64,000 bases of DNA from Leifsonia sp. Root4 (GTDB lineage: Bacteria > Actinomycetota > Actinomycetes > Actinomycetales > Microbacteriaceae), in NCBI RefSeq assembly GCF_001425085.1, contig NZ_LMDN01000004.1, positions 448,624 to 512,623 on the forward strand, given 5' to 3'. Made by a program: the position numbers and the translations under genes. The notes below the pieces were generated by a model, which was not told where the DNA came from, searched no databases, and saw only the letters and a list, made by a program, of their open reading frames with translations. Position 1 is the stretch's first letter, and each line of letters opens with the position of its first letter. Of this stretch, positions 1 through 8,039 are shown piece by piece.

Positions 1-297
1 CCGTCCTCCCTGGAGCTGGGGGCGACGCACACCACCGAGTTGCAGTACCTCTTCAACTACGCGGCCGCACAGCGGGCGCTGAACGAGGAGCAGTCCGAGC
101 TCTCCGACGACATGATCGAGCTGTGGCTGTCGTTCATGCAGAGTGGCGAGCCCGCACTCAAGGGCACCCCGGAATGGACCACCTTCGTCGATGGCTCGGA
201 GGTCTTGCAGCTGAAGACCGCCTCGGCCGGCGGGATCGAGATGATCGACACCTTCTCCGACGCTCACAACTGTGAGCTGTGGAGCAGCCTGCGCTAG
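1..297 (+). CDS. Carboxylesterase/lipase family protein, C-terminal fragment
   Basis: The reading frame is open from the first base, so the gene starts upstream of the window; 98 residues are visible. The opening residues contain GATHTTELQYLF, which matches the region around the catalytic histidine of type B carboxylesterases (usual form GA.H..EL.Y.F). It is followed by a Trp-rich tail (ELWLSF, PEWTTF) typical of the family C-terminus. The Ser and Glu/Asp of the triad lie outside the window. Likely an ester hydrolase of unknown substrate. The gene converges on the GNAT gene, with a hairpin between them. Confidence 0.75.
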   Translation, partial: PSSLELGATHTTELQYLFNYAAAQRALNEEQSELSDDMIELWLSFMQSGEPALKGTPEWTTFVDGSEVLQLKTASAGGIEMIDTFSDAHNCELWSSLR

Positions 298-309
298 CTC
301 GAGACTCAC

Positions 310-355
310 CGGTGCGGGTGGACGCGACGTCTGGGACGCGCGCCCACCCGCACCG
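310..355. terminator. Hairpin between convergent esterase and GNAT genes
   Basis: CGGTGCGGGTGG at 310-321 pairs perfectly with CCACCCGCACCG at 344-355 (12 bp, 22-nt loop). It lies in the 70-base gap between two convergent genes, so a bidirectional terminator is the simplest reading. There is no U-tract on either strand. Confidence 0.55.
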
Positions 356-370
356 ATCAAGCCGTGCGGA

Positions 371-925
371 TCAGGGTCGCTGCGCGATCTGCTCGTGCTC
401 GCCGCCTGCCGCCAGCATCATCTGGTGCGTGAGGAGGAGCCGCCAGCGGCCATTCGAGCAGCGTTCCCGCACGAAGCCGAGTCGGCTCGCGAGCGCCAGC
501 GACCTCACATTGCGCTCGTCGATGACTGCGGATGCCGTCATCGCCCGCAGCTCGCGGAAGGCGAAGCCCAGCAGGGCTCCCGCCGCCTCGACGGCGTAGC
601 CGTGGCCGGAGTGGGCGCTTCCGAGCAGCCAGCCGGCCTCCACCTCGCGGTTTTCCGACGGGACAACGCGGAGATGCATGGAGACGTCGCCGATCAGTGT
701 GCCATCGTGTTCGACGGCCAGGGCGAGGAAGTCATCGCGCCGCGCCAGCACGGTGCTCGCGGTGCGCCGACGGAGGTGCGCCAACGACTGCTCCCGCGTT
801 CGCTCCGGCCAGGGCAGGTAGCGGCGCACCTCGGGATCCGACTGGATGGCGTACCACGCGTCGGCGTCGGCCATCCTGTGCGGGCGCACGGTGAGCCGAC
901 TCGTCTGGATCGTGGGCGCGAACAC
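371..925 (-). CDS. GNAT family N-acetyltransferase (RimJ/RimL-like)
   Basis: Predicted acetyl-CoA-dependent N-acetyltransferase of 184 aa. It opens with the RimJ/RimL signature TSRLTVRPHRMADADA, has a LIGDVSMHL central strand and the VEAGWLLGSAHSGHGYAVEAA segment characteristic of the acetyl-CoA loop, then DERNVRSLALASRLGF near the end. I chose the GTG at 925 because GGAG lies 7 nt upstream and the length fits the family. The frame stays open to an ATG at 1048 and a GTG at 1057, which would add a low-complexity Ala/Arg extension of about 41-44 residues. The substrate (protein N-terminus or small molecule) cannot be told. Confidence 0.75.
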   Translation of the reverse strand: MFAPTIQTSRLTVRPHRMADADAWYAIQSDPEVRRYLPWPERTREQSLAHLRRRTASTVLARRDDFLALAVEHDGTLIGDVSMHLRVVPSENREVEAGWLLGSAHSGHGYAVEAAGALLGFAFRELRAMTASAVIDERNVRSLALASRLGFVRERCSNGRWRLLLTHQMMLAAGGEHEQIAQRP

Positions 926-1147
926 CGCTCGCTCCAGCGTTCGCTCGGCCACCAGCTCACGCCTGGCGGAGCTTTCCCGGCCGGCGGCTCGGGCGGAGTC
1001 GACCGCGGCGCCGAGCGTGGACGCCGTCCGGGCTGCGGTGAGTGACATGCCGCACACGGTAACGCGTCGAAGTGTGGCGCGATTATGTGTTTATTTGAAG
1101 CTGCTATGAATCGGGGGGTTGATCTTCAGTGCGCACATCGCTATGCG

Positions 1148-1153
1148 GATAAT
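1148..1153 (+). promoter_or_regulatory. Candidate -10 element of a leaderless promoter
   Basis: GATAAT ends 5 nt before the GTG start of the response regulator at 1159, and no Shine-Dalgarno sequence is visible. This fits leaderless transcription, which is common in actinobacteria. No clear -35 was identified. Confidence 0.4.
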
Positions 1154-1158
1154 GAACC

Positions 1159-1941
1159 GTGGACGAAGCTGACAGCTCTTCCCGCCCGACGACGGCCACG
1201 GCCCGTCGGCGGGCCGTTCTGGCGCGCCTGCCGCGCCTGTACCGGCCGGATGGCAGCGCGATCCGCGTGCTTCTCGTCGACGATGAACCGGGCCTCACCA
1301 GCCTCGTCAGCCTCGCACTCGGCTACGAGGGATGGGTGGTCGATATCGCCCAGAACGGCAGCGAGGCGCTGGCGCACTACCGAGCGAGCACGCCGGATGT
1401 CGTTGTACTCGACATCATGCTTCCGGACACGGACGGCCTCGAGGTGCTCCGCCGCATCCGGGAGATCGGCCACGGCACACCGACGCTGTTCCTGACGGCC
1501 AGGGATTCCATCGACGACCGCATCGTCGGCCTCACGGCCGGCGGTGACGACTACATGACGAAACCGTTCAGCCTGGAGGAACTGGTTGCCCGTCTACGCG
1601 GCTTGCTGCGTCGCGCATCGGAGGCGATCTCCGAGGACGACTCCGTATTGCTCGTCGGCGGCCTCACCCTCGATGAGCGCAGCTACGAGGTGAAGCGCGA
1701 CGGAGTGCCGATCGAGCTCACCACGACGGAGTTCGAGCTGCTGCGCTACTTCATGCACAACCCGCGCCGTGCCCTCACCCGCGCACAGATCTTGGAGAAC
1801 GTCTGGAACTACGACTTCGCGGGCCGTGCCAGCATTGTCGACCTCTACGTGTCGTACCTGCGCAAGAAGCTCGACTCCGGGCGCCCCGCGATGTTGCACA
1901 CGGTTCGCGGCGTCGGCTACCTGTTGCGGCCGGCCGAATGA
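1159..1941 (+). CDS. OmpR-family response regulator
   Basis: Two-component response regulator, 260 aa. The receiver domain spans about residues 36-150 (acidic pocket DD41-42, phospho-acceptor Asp85 in VVVLDIMLPD, Thr in FLTARD, Lys in YMTKPF). The DNA-binding winged helix spans about 165-258 (LTTTEFELLRYFM, SYLRKKLD, VRGVGYLLR). The first 35 residues are a poorly structured extension, so the true start could be internal, but no good internal start with an RBS is present. It overlaps the downstream kinase by ATGA, indicating translational coupling. The closest known types are the TcrA/MprA/TrcR-like regulators of actinobacteria; the target genes are unknown. Confidence 0.9.
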   Translation: MDEADSSSRPTTATARRRAVLARLPRLYRPDGSAIRVLLVDDEPGLTSLVSLALGYEGWVVDIAQNGSEALAHYRASTPDVVVLDIMLPDTDGLEVLRRIREIGHGTPTLFLTARDSIDDRIVGLTAGGDDYMTKPFSLEELVARLRGLLRRASEAISEDDSVLLVGGLTLDERSYEVKRDGVPIELTTTEFELLRYFMHNPRRALTRAQILENVWNYDFAGRASIVDLYVSYLRKKLDSGRPAMLHTVRGVGYLLRPAE

Positions 1942-3446
1942 GCACGCGTGGGCGCAGGGCGGGCTGGACGCTTCGGGCCCAGCTCGTCGCGGGAACCGCC
2001 GTCATCCTCGGCCTGGCGCTGCTTGCCGTCATCGTCGTGGGTGGAATCTCGCTGAACTCGACCGTCGCAACCGTCGTCGACGGCCAGCTCACGGCGTCAT
2101 CGTCGGCCTTTGAGCACTCCGTCGACAAATACAGGGGGAACGGCTTCCGCGGCCCGGACCCTGAGACGGCGCAGGAGCAGGCCAAGGGCTTCGCCAAACC
2201 CCTCACTGAGTTCTCCGGCCAGGCGACGGGCACCGTCATCGCGATCGTGCAGGACGGCGCCGTCGTCGACGCCGCCCGTTTCTCCGACGGCGACAGCGCG
2301 ACATTGTCGCCAGAGGCCGAACAGGCGGTGGCGGATGCGGCAGCGGCCGGTGAGGGCACGAGCGAGCGCGACATGGACGGCCTCGGCCGCTACCGGGTCG
2401 ATGTACAGCCGAAGGACGCAGGCGAGTACCTCGTCACCGCGGTGCCGCTTGCCATGACGGACGAGGCAGAGGCGCAGCAGGCGAGGGTGGACATGATCGT
2501 CGCGCTGCTCGCGTTCATCCTCGCGGTCATCAGCGCGGCCATTCTCGGCAAGCTGATCTTCCGCTCGATGGAACGCGTCGTCGACGTGGCGGAGACGGTG
2601 ATCCAGATGCCGCTCGACACGGGCGACGGCGGTATCGCGGTGCGCGTTGCCAGTGCGGACGCCGACCCTCTCACCGACATCGGCAAGCTGGGCGAGGCGA
2701 TGAACCGGCTGCTCGAGCACGTGGATTCGGCGCTGGCCGCGCGCTCTGCGGCCGACCGGCGCATGCGCCAGTTCGTGACCGATGCCAGCCATGAGCTGCG
2801 CACGCCGCTCGCCGTCATCCAGGGCTACGCCGAACTCACCCGCCAGGAGAGTGATGTGCTGCCGGAGACCACGGAGTACGCGCTGGCGCGTATCGAGTCG
2901 GAGGCGAAGCGGATGAGCTCGCTCGTGAGCGAACTGCTTCTGCTCGCCCGCCTCGACGAGGGGCATGACCTGCAGATCGAGGAGATCGATCTCGCCGAGT
3001 TGGTCGACACGGCCGTCAGTGACGCACGGGCGAGCAATCCGGAGCACGACTGGCGGAGCGAGGTGCCGGACGAGCCCGTGCTCGTGCGCGGCGACCGCGA
3101 GCGCTTGCACCAACTCGTCGTCAATCTGCTCTCGAACGCCTCGCTGCACACGCCGCGGGGCACGACGGTCTCGGCGCGGATCAGCACGGACGGCGTGCGC
3201 GGAGATGCGGTCACTCTGACCGTCTCCGACACAGGCCCCGGCATCGACGATGCCCTGGTGCCGGTGCTGTTCGAGCGCTTCGTGCGCGCCGACACGGCCA
3301 GGAACCGTGAGTCGGGGGGAACCGGCCTGGGCCTGGCGATCGCGCACTCGATCGTCGAGGCGCACGGGGGGACGATCTCCGTGACGTCGAGCAGGGCCGG
3401 CGCGGTGTTCTCGGTGCTGCTGCCTGGCACGCCGTTACCGAGCTGA
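1938..3446 (+). CDS. Sensor histidine kinase
   Basis: Membrane sensor kinase, 502 aa, partner of the response regulator just upstream (4-nt overlap). Transmembrane helix 1 is at about 18-40, an extracytoplasmic sensor region of about 145 residues follows, and helix 2 is at about 187-207. Next come a HAMP-like linker, HisKA with phospho-acceptor His285 (TDASHELRTPLAVI), then the ATPase with N box HQLVVNLLSNAS, G1 SDTGPGID and G2 GGTGLGLAI. Its end lies 17 bases from the convergent end of the next gene. The stimulus cannot be inferred. Confidence 0.92.
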   Translation: MSTRGRRAGWTLRAQLVAGTAVILGLALLAVIVVGGISLNSTVATVVDGQLTASSSAFEHSVDKYRGNGFRGPDPETAQEQAKGFAKPLTEFSGQATGTVIAIVQDGAVVDAARFSDGDSATLSPEAEQAVADAAAAGEGTSERDMDGLGRYRVDVQPKDAGEYLVTAVPLAMTDEAEAQQARVDMIVALLAFILAVISAAILGKLIFRSMERVVDVAETVIQMPLDTGDGGIAVRVASADADPLTDIGKLGEAMNRLLEHVDSALAARSAADRRMRQFVTDASHELRTPLAVIQGYAELTRQESDVLPETTEYALARIESEAKRMSSLVSELLLLARLDEGHDLQIEEIDLAELVDTAVSDARASNPEHDWRSEVPDEPVLVRGDRERLHQLVVNLLSNASLHTPRGTTVSARISTDGVRGDAVTLTVSDTGPGIDDALVPVLFERFVRADTARNRESGGTGLGLAIAHSIVEAHGGTISVTSSRAGAVFSVLLPGTPLPS

Positions 3447-3463
3447 CCGGATCGCTGGAGCGC

Positions 3464-4852
3464 TCAGCACCAATCGGAGAATCCACCGCTCAATCCTGAG
3501 ACGACGCGGGCCGTTCCGATCTCCACGATCAGCGTGAGCATATTCGTGAACCCCGGAACACCGGGGTAGCCATCGGGCCGGGCGGCCGAACCGAGCGTCT
3601 CCACAGCCACGAACTGACCGTTGGGGGAGACGCAGTAGTCTGCGATCCGGCTGTCGGCCGGCGGCTCATAGAGTGTGCGCGTGCCGTCGGCGCCGACGTG
3701 GGTGAGCACGGAATCCGTCGCCGGCCCGCCGTCGGCGGCCGGCGAAGACAGCGCGAGCAGGTGAGTGCCGTCGCCGTCGAGCAGCGCGGCCTTGCCGAGA
3801 TATCGTCCGCGCGCCAACTCGCTGGACGGCAGTTCGATGGCCGTCGTCGTGCCTGCGGCGAGATCGATCAGCGAGCCGCCATCCGGGTCGGCGACGACGA
3901 GCGTGCTGGTGCCGGGCAGGAAGCCGCGCAGTTCGCTGTGGCGGCCGACAGGGGTGTTGGCGGTGATCCCTGCGAGGTCGACGAGGGTGAGCGCCTGCTC
4001 GTAGTCCTGCACGACGATCGACGTCGTTCCCGGCACGAACACCCAGTCGCTCACACGCATCGGCGAGCCGTCTGCCGCCTCGACGGGCCGCACGCCGCCG
4101 CCGATCGCCCCGGAGAGGTCGAGCGTGAAGAGTGCGTTCTCGAATCGGCGCTCGCCGTTGACTTCGGCGCTCGTCATCAGGAATCCCAGGATTGCGTTCG
4201 TGGGAGAGGCGGCCAACGCTCGCACGGTGCCCACCGTTGGGAGGGTGATCTGCTGGGGCGTCGCCTCGCCGGGCATGCTGACGGAGAGCGCGCTACGGCC
4301 GTCGTCGTCGAGGGTGGTTGCCGCGAGCACGTCGCCGTGGTGCACGAACGCAGTGATGCGCGGAGCGCTGAAGATGATCTCCTGATCGCCCGGCCGGTCA
4401 AGTGGCCGGCGAAGCACGGCATCCTTCTCGCCCTCTGTGCTGCGCCTGTGCAGCGAGTACGCGAACTCGTCGGGTGTGCGGAAGCTGTGCCGAATCGTGG
4501 ATGCGGTGGAGGTGAAGGGCCCGACGACGCCCGCCACGCTCACCGAGTACTCCCGGGAGTACTCCAACGGCTGCTCAAAGGTGATGGTCAGAGTCGAGCC
4601 CTCGCTGCTGAGAGCGGCGGCGGCTGCCGGCGTCACGACGACCGATTCGCGCTCGACGGAGACCACCGGCTGATTCAGCTCGAGGCGGAGCTGCTGACCG
4701 GCCAGCTGCACACTGCGGACGGGGTCGATCGCGGCGGCCTCAAGCCGCGGGCCCTGCGCCGATCCGGCGATGCCGAGGGTGGCGACGAGCACCGCGAGCA
4801 CGCCCAGTGCGCCGAACAGCCGTCGTCGGAACCGTGACAGATCAGTAGACAT
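3464..4852 (-). CDS. Membrane-anchored Ig-like/beta-propeller-like protein closing the zinc operon
   Basis: Protein of 462 aa with an N-terminal hydrophobic segment (residues 13-31) that could be a signal anchor. An Ig/SbsA-like beta domain follows at about 35-115 (a strand pattern beginning RSVQLAGQQLRLEL), then a WD/NHL-like series of short blades with repeated SP/PNG turns to the C-terminus. The start ATG at 4852 lies inside the last codons of the TIGR03943 gene (11-nt overlap), so it is translationally coupled and belongs to the same transcript. I do not recognise a named family. The context suggests an extracytoplasmic role linked to zinc supply, but no metal site is obvious. Confidence 0.75.
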   Translation of the reverse strand: MSTDLSRFRRRLFGALGVLAVLVATLGIAGSAQGPRLEAAAIDPVRSVQLAGQQLRLELNQPVVSVERESVVVTPAAAAALSSEGSTLTITFEQPLEYSREYSVSVAGVVGPFTSTASTIRHSFRTPDEFAYSLHRRSTEGEKDAVLRRPLDRPGDQEIIFSAPRITAFVHHGDVLAATTLDDDGRSALSVSMPGEATPQQITLPTVGTVRALAASPTNAILGFLMTSAEVNGERRFENALFTLDLSGAIGGGVRPVEAADGSPMRVSDWVFVPGTTSIVVQDYEQALTLVDLAGITANTPVGRHSELRGFLPGTSTLVVADPDGGSLIDLAAGTTTAIELPSSELARGRYLGKAALLDGDGTHLLALSSPAADGGPATDSVLTHVGADGTRTLYEPPADSRIADYCVSPNGQFVAVETLGSAARPDGYPGVPGFTNMLTLIVEIGTARVVSGLSGGFSDWC

Positions 4853-5717
4853 AGGGCTGCTCCGGAACGTCGACGGCACCGATCTCGTCGGGGATGATGG
4901 CGAACGCGTCGAGGCTCCCGGGCACCGGGTTGGCCGAGAATGAGCCGGTGACCGAGACCCAGGAGTCCGGCTGGAATTCACTCTGCCAGCCGGGCAGGTA
5001 GACGGGGACGCCGACGGGCTGCGCATCCACGGCGCAGCACGTGATGATGAACCGCGCGACGTAGAAGAGGTTGTCCGGGTCCTCCTGCGATGGCAGCACA
5101 AAGCCGGTGACCTGGGCGCTGTGCTCGCGCAGATAGGCCGAGTCCGGGTTCTGTCTGATGAGGATCGCCCAGTCTCGCACGCTGAAGCTCGTTGAATCGC
5201 CGCCGGCGAGTGGGGCGGCGTTTGCGGCACTCACAGGGCCGACCCCCGCGTTGATGCTGCGCTGCGTCGCGGTCGCGCCGGTGAGTGTGTGCGGCGGAAG
5301 CACGAGAAGTGCCACCACCGCGCCGACGATGGTGAGGATGCCGATGATCGACGCCGCCCACGCACGGCCCGGCCGCCCCGATTCGCCGGGCGCGTCGTCG
5401 TGGCCACTGTGATCGGGATCGCCGTTGGCCGTAGTGTTGCCGGGCAGCAAGACGCACGCGGCGACGGCGCAGCCGGCGGCGAGCACGGCCATGATGATCG
5501 TGAAGCTGAAGTAGCGCGGGTGGATGTAGAGCCCGAGCTGCCCGTTGATGCCGAGCCAGACCGTCGCCACGATCCCGATCAGGCTCAGGACAATGCCCTG
5601 CCACGCGGTGACGAACCGCCGAACGATGTGGGCGGCCGGTTCACGCTCGGCTACGTGATCGGGTCCGACGGGAGTCGTCGCCGGCGCGTCGGTACCGGAC
5701 AGCAGCTGCTCAGACAA
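4842..5717 (-). CDS. TIGR03943 / DUF1980 (YcgQ-like) membrane protein
   Basis: Membrane protein of 291 aa. Two N-terminal transmembrane helices lie at about 38-58 and 72-92, with a third at about 120-142, and then an extracytoplasmic C-terminal domain. That domain carries RFIITCCAVDAQPVGV, the double-cysteine signature of the TIGR03943/DUF1980 family, together with the typical SFSVRDWAILIRQNPD and WVSVTGSF stretches. Family members are almost always paired with a YraQ/DUF318 permease, as here (8-nt overlap with the upstream gene), and have been linked to zinc-responsive regulation in other bacteria. The molecular role is not established; zinc transfer or zinc-enzyme maturation are plausible. 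Confidence 0.85.
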   Translation of the reverse strand: MSEQLLSGTDAPATTPVGPDHVAEREPAAHIVRRFVTAWQGIVLSLIGIVATVWLGINGQLGLYIHPRYFSFTIIMAVLAAGCAVAACVLLPGNTTANGDPDHSGHDDAPGESGRPGRAWAASIIGILTIVGAVVALLVLPPHTLTGATATQRSINAGVGPVSAANAAPLAGGDSTSFSVRDWAILIRQNPDSAYLREHSAQVTGFVLPSQEDPDNLFYVARFIITCCAVDAQPVGVPVYLPGWQSEFQPDSWVSVTGSFSANPVPGSLDAFAIIPDEIGAVDVPEQPYVY

Positions 5718-6714
5718 TCAGATTCACCGCCAGCCCGAGAGCCCCGCTGGCCAGTGCGATGACTGCCGTCAACTGGAGCAGTGTGCGTGCCGTGAAGGTC
5801 GTGCGCAGCATGGCGAGCATCTTGATGTCGATCATCGGGCCGAAGACCAGGAAGGCGACGATGGCGCCAGGCATGAAGGTCGAACCGAACGACAAGACGA
5901 AGAAGGCGTCGACGTTCGAACAGATCGCGATCACGAAGGCGAGCAGCATCAGCACCGCCACCGAGAGCACCGGATTCTGCCCGAGCGTCACGAGTGTGTC
6001 CCGGGAGATGAGCACCTGGATGAGGCCGGCGACGGCCGAACCGATGAACAGGGCTGGCAGCATCGCCCCGGCTTCTTCTGCGAACATCAGAACGCTGCGT
6101 CGCCCGCGCGAGCTCGGTGCCTGGGCGCCGGCGTGCACGCAACTGGCCTGGAAGCGTGGTGTCAGAAGTGTCATCGGTTGTGGGTGCCTGCTGTAGATCC
6201 ACCCGACGAGGTTGGCGATCACGAAGCCTCCGAGGATGCGCGAGACGAGGATTCCGTCGCTCCAGCCGAAGGCCTGATAGGTGGTGATGATCGTGACGGG
6301 GTTGAGGATCGGGGCGGCGAAGAGGAATGTCATCGCCTCGCCGACAGTGAAGCCGCGCAGGATGAGGCCGCGTGCGAGCGGGACGTTTCCGCATTCACAC
6401 ACCGGCAGAAGGACGCCGAGCAACGAGATGACGATACGGCGCGCCACGGCGTTCTTCGGAAGGCGCCGGGTGAGGGTGTCCGGCGGCAGCCACAGCTGAA
6501 CGACGACCGAGAGCAGGATGCCCAGAAACACGAACGGGAGGCTCTCCACCACGACGCTGATCGAGAGCGTGAAGAAATCCTTGACACCGTCGGCGAGCGT
6601 GTCGGTGAACGGCGGCGGCGCCATTGCCCTGATGAGCGCGAAAGTCGCGATCAATCCTACGGCGATCGCAACGCCGGGCAGCGGTCGGATCCTGATGCGA
6701 TCAGGAGAAATCAT
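5710..6714 (-). CDS. YraQ/DUF318 (YcgR-like) permease
   Basis: Multi-pass membrane protein of 334 aa with about eight hydrophobic helices in two halves. Diagnostic features are LPVCECGNVPLARGLI (CECGNVP at 106-112) and FLFAAPILNPVTIITTY, both conserved in the YraQ/DUF318 permease family. The second half has a matching GSTFMPGAIVAFLVFGPMIDIKM segment. The cysteine pair and glutamate between the helices are candidate metal ligands. It is encoded directly before its usual partner TIGR03943. It sits 78 nt after the second aztD gene, with a hairpin in between, so expression may be partly uncoupled from the Azt genes. The RBS is weak. Confidence 0.85.
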   Translation of the reverse strand: MISPDRIRIRPLPGVAIAVGLIATFALIRAMAPPPFTDTLADGVKDFFTLSISVVVESLPFVFLGILLSVVVQLWLPPDTLTRRLPKNAVARRIVISLLGVLLPVCECGNVPLARGLILRGFTVGEAMTFLFAAPILNPVTIITTYQAFGWSDGILVSRILGGFVIANLVGWIYSRHPQPMTLLTPRFQASCVHAGAQAPSSRGRRSVLMFAEEAGAMLPALFIGSAVAGLIQVLISRDTLVTLGQNPVLSVAVLMLLAFVIAICSNVDAFFVLSFGSTFMPGAIVAFLVFGPMIDIKMLAMLRTTFTARTLLQLTAVIALASGALGLAVNLIV

Positions 6715-6749
6715 GGAGGTGTTCCCAGGGGTCGGGTGGCGGCCGCGGA

Positions 6750-6787
6750 AGGGTGCGGGGTCCGCGCACGCGCGAACTCCGCACCCT
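6750..6787 (-). terminator. Hairpin between aztD copy 1 and the YraQ permease gene
   Basis: AGGGTGCGG at 6750-6758 and CCGCACCCT at 6779-6787 form a perfect 9-bp stem with a 20-nt loop, starting 5 nt after the aztD stop codon. It has no U-tract. It may act as an attenuator or partial terminator inside the zinc operon. Confidence 0.45.
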
Positions 6788-6792
6788 CGACG

Positions 6793-8031
6793 TTATCCGG
6801 TGACGATGGCGATCTCGTTCGGCGTCGCCGGCAGCTGCACCGAGTTCAGGATCGCGCCCGTCTCGATATCGACGGCGTGGACCGAGTTCGACGCCGGCTC
6901 GGTGACGTATGCGACTCCGGCGTTGACGAGCAGGGCGGGGTGGGCGTCTTGCCACTCAACTGGGCCTTCCCAGGCCGCGATCACGGGGTGCGTGGCGGTG
7001 ATGGCTCCGGTCTGCTCATCGAGGACGTAGAGCGCGCCATCGGAGGAGAGCACGAGAATCTCGTCGTTCGGCCCCCGCGCGACGTCGCGCCATGTGTACG
7101 AGACGCCGGCAGGCAGCTCGACGACGGACGACGTCTTCGATTCGGTGTCGACCAGAAGCAGCTTGTTGAGCAGGTAGCCCTCGGCGTCAGGATCGGAGTT
7201 GTAGTCACCGACGGCAACCGTCGATGTCTCACTCACATACTGATTGCCGGTGCGGCCGTATTCGTCCGGTGATGCGATCTTGGTGATCGCCCCGTCGTCG
7301 TACACGAGCACACCGTCTGCGCAGCCGAACACGGCGACCTCGTTTGCCGCGGCGCCCTCACCGTGCACCGATGGGCACTGCTCGTTCCGGTCGATCTCGG
7401 TGCGGGAGGCATCGAGCACGCGGATGCCGGTGCGCCCCGATGAGTTGCCGGTGGTGCTGAGCAGGGTGCCGTTGTCGAGCTCGATGGCGACGCCGTGGTG
7501 GGCCTCCTCCGAGGGGATCGTCTCGGTCGCGGGCAGGGAGTCGCCGGCCTGCAGCAGCGACGCCGACTCAAAGATCGTGGTGTCGCCGGTGCCGTCTGCG
7601 AACAGGATCGTCTTCTCGCCGTGCCGCACGACGTGGCCGGCGGCGTCGGCCTCGAAGAGGAGATCGGTGAGCTCCGGTTCGCCCAGGTGGTGATCGCCCT
7701 CCTTGTCGGTCCAGGTGCCGGTGTCGAGCACGCGGAAGCCCTCCGTCGTCGTGACGAGCACGTGCCGGCCGTCGCCGGCGGCATTCAGCCGGGTGAAGCC
7801 GTCGAACGGGAGATCAGCCTCCAGCTGCAGGGTCGGGCCGTCGAGCACGAGGATGCCGCCGTCGTAGCTGAGCGCGAGGCGCGATGTCGCGGCGCCGTGC
7901 TCTGCGGATGCGGACGGCGCGCCGGCATCCGTGCCGATGTCGAGTGCTGGCTGAGGGGTGCAGCCGGAGAGAAGCAGCGCCGCGGCGGCCGCTGCGATGA
8001 GCGTCGCGCGTGTGCGGTGTTGGGTGTTCAT
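6793..8031 (-). CDS. aztD: AztD-like zinc metallochaperone lipoprotein, copy 1
   Basis: Exported lipoprotein of 412 aa with lipobox LLSGC (Cys at about 24) and a beta-propeller body of repeated blades (for example GTWTD, GTGDT, DGVLVYDDG, GALYVLDEQTGAI). This is the fold of AztD, the periplasmic zinc chaperone that hands zinc to AztC. The start ATG follows a good AAAGGA box. At the position where AztD proteins carry a dense histidine cluster, this copy has KEGDHHLGEPEL, and it has a second HH pair in SEEAHHGV. It lies 8 nt after aztC. A paralogue (copy 2) lies on the other side of aztC with a richer histidine cluster. Confidence 0.82.
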   Translation of the reverse strand: MNTQHRTRATLIAAAAAALLLSGCTPQPALDIGTDAGAPSASAEHGAATSRLALSYDGGILVLDGPTLQLEADLPFDGFTRLNAAGDGRHVLVTTTEGFRVLDTGTWTDKEGDHHLGEPELTDLLFEADAAGHVVRHGEKTILFADGTGDTTIFESASLLQAGDSLPATETIPSEEAHHGVAIELDNGTLLSTTGNSSGRTGIRVLDASRTEIDRNEQCPSVHGEGAAANEVAVFGCADGVLVYDDGAITKIASPDEYGRTGNQYVSETSTVAVGDYNSDPDAEGYLLNKLLLVDTESKTSSVVELPAGVSYTWRDVARGPNDEILVLSSDGALYVLDEQTGAITATHPVIAAWEGPVEWQDAHPALLVNAGVAYVTEPASNSVHAVDIETGAILNSVQLPATPNEIAIVTG

Positions 8032-8039
8032 CGGTTCCT

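Noticed and set aside
2097..3365. 422-codon frame antisense to the first sensor kinase
   Set aside because: It mirrors a clear histidine kinase and shows only shadow composition.
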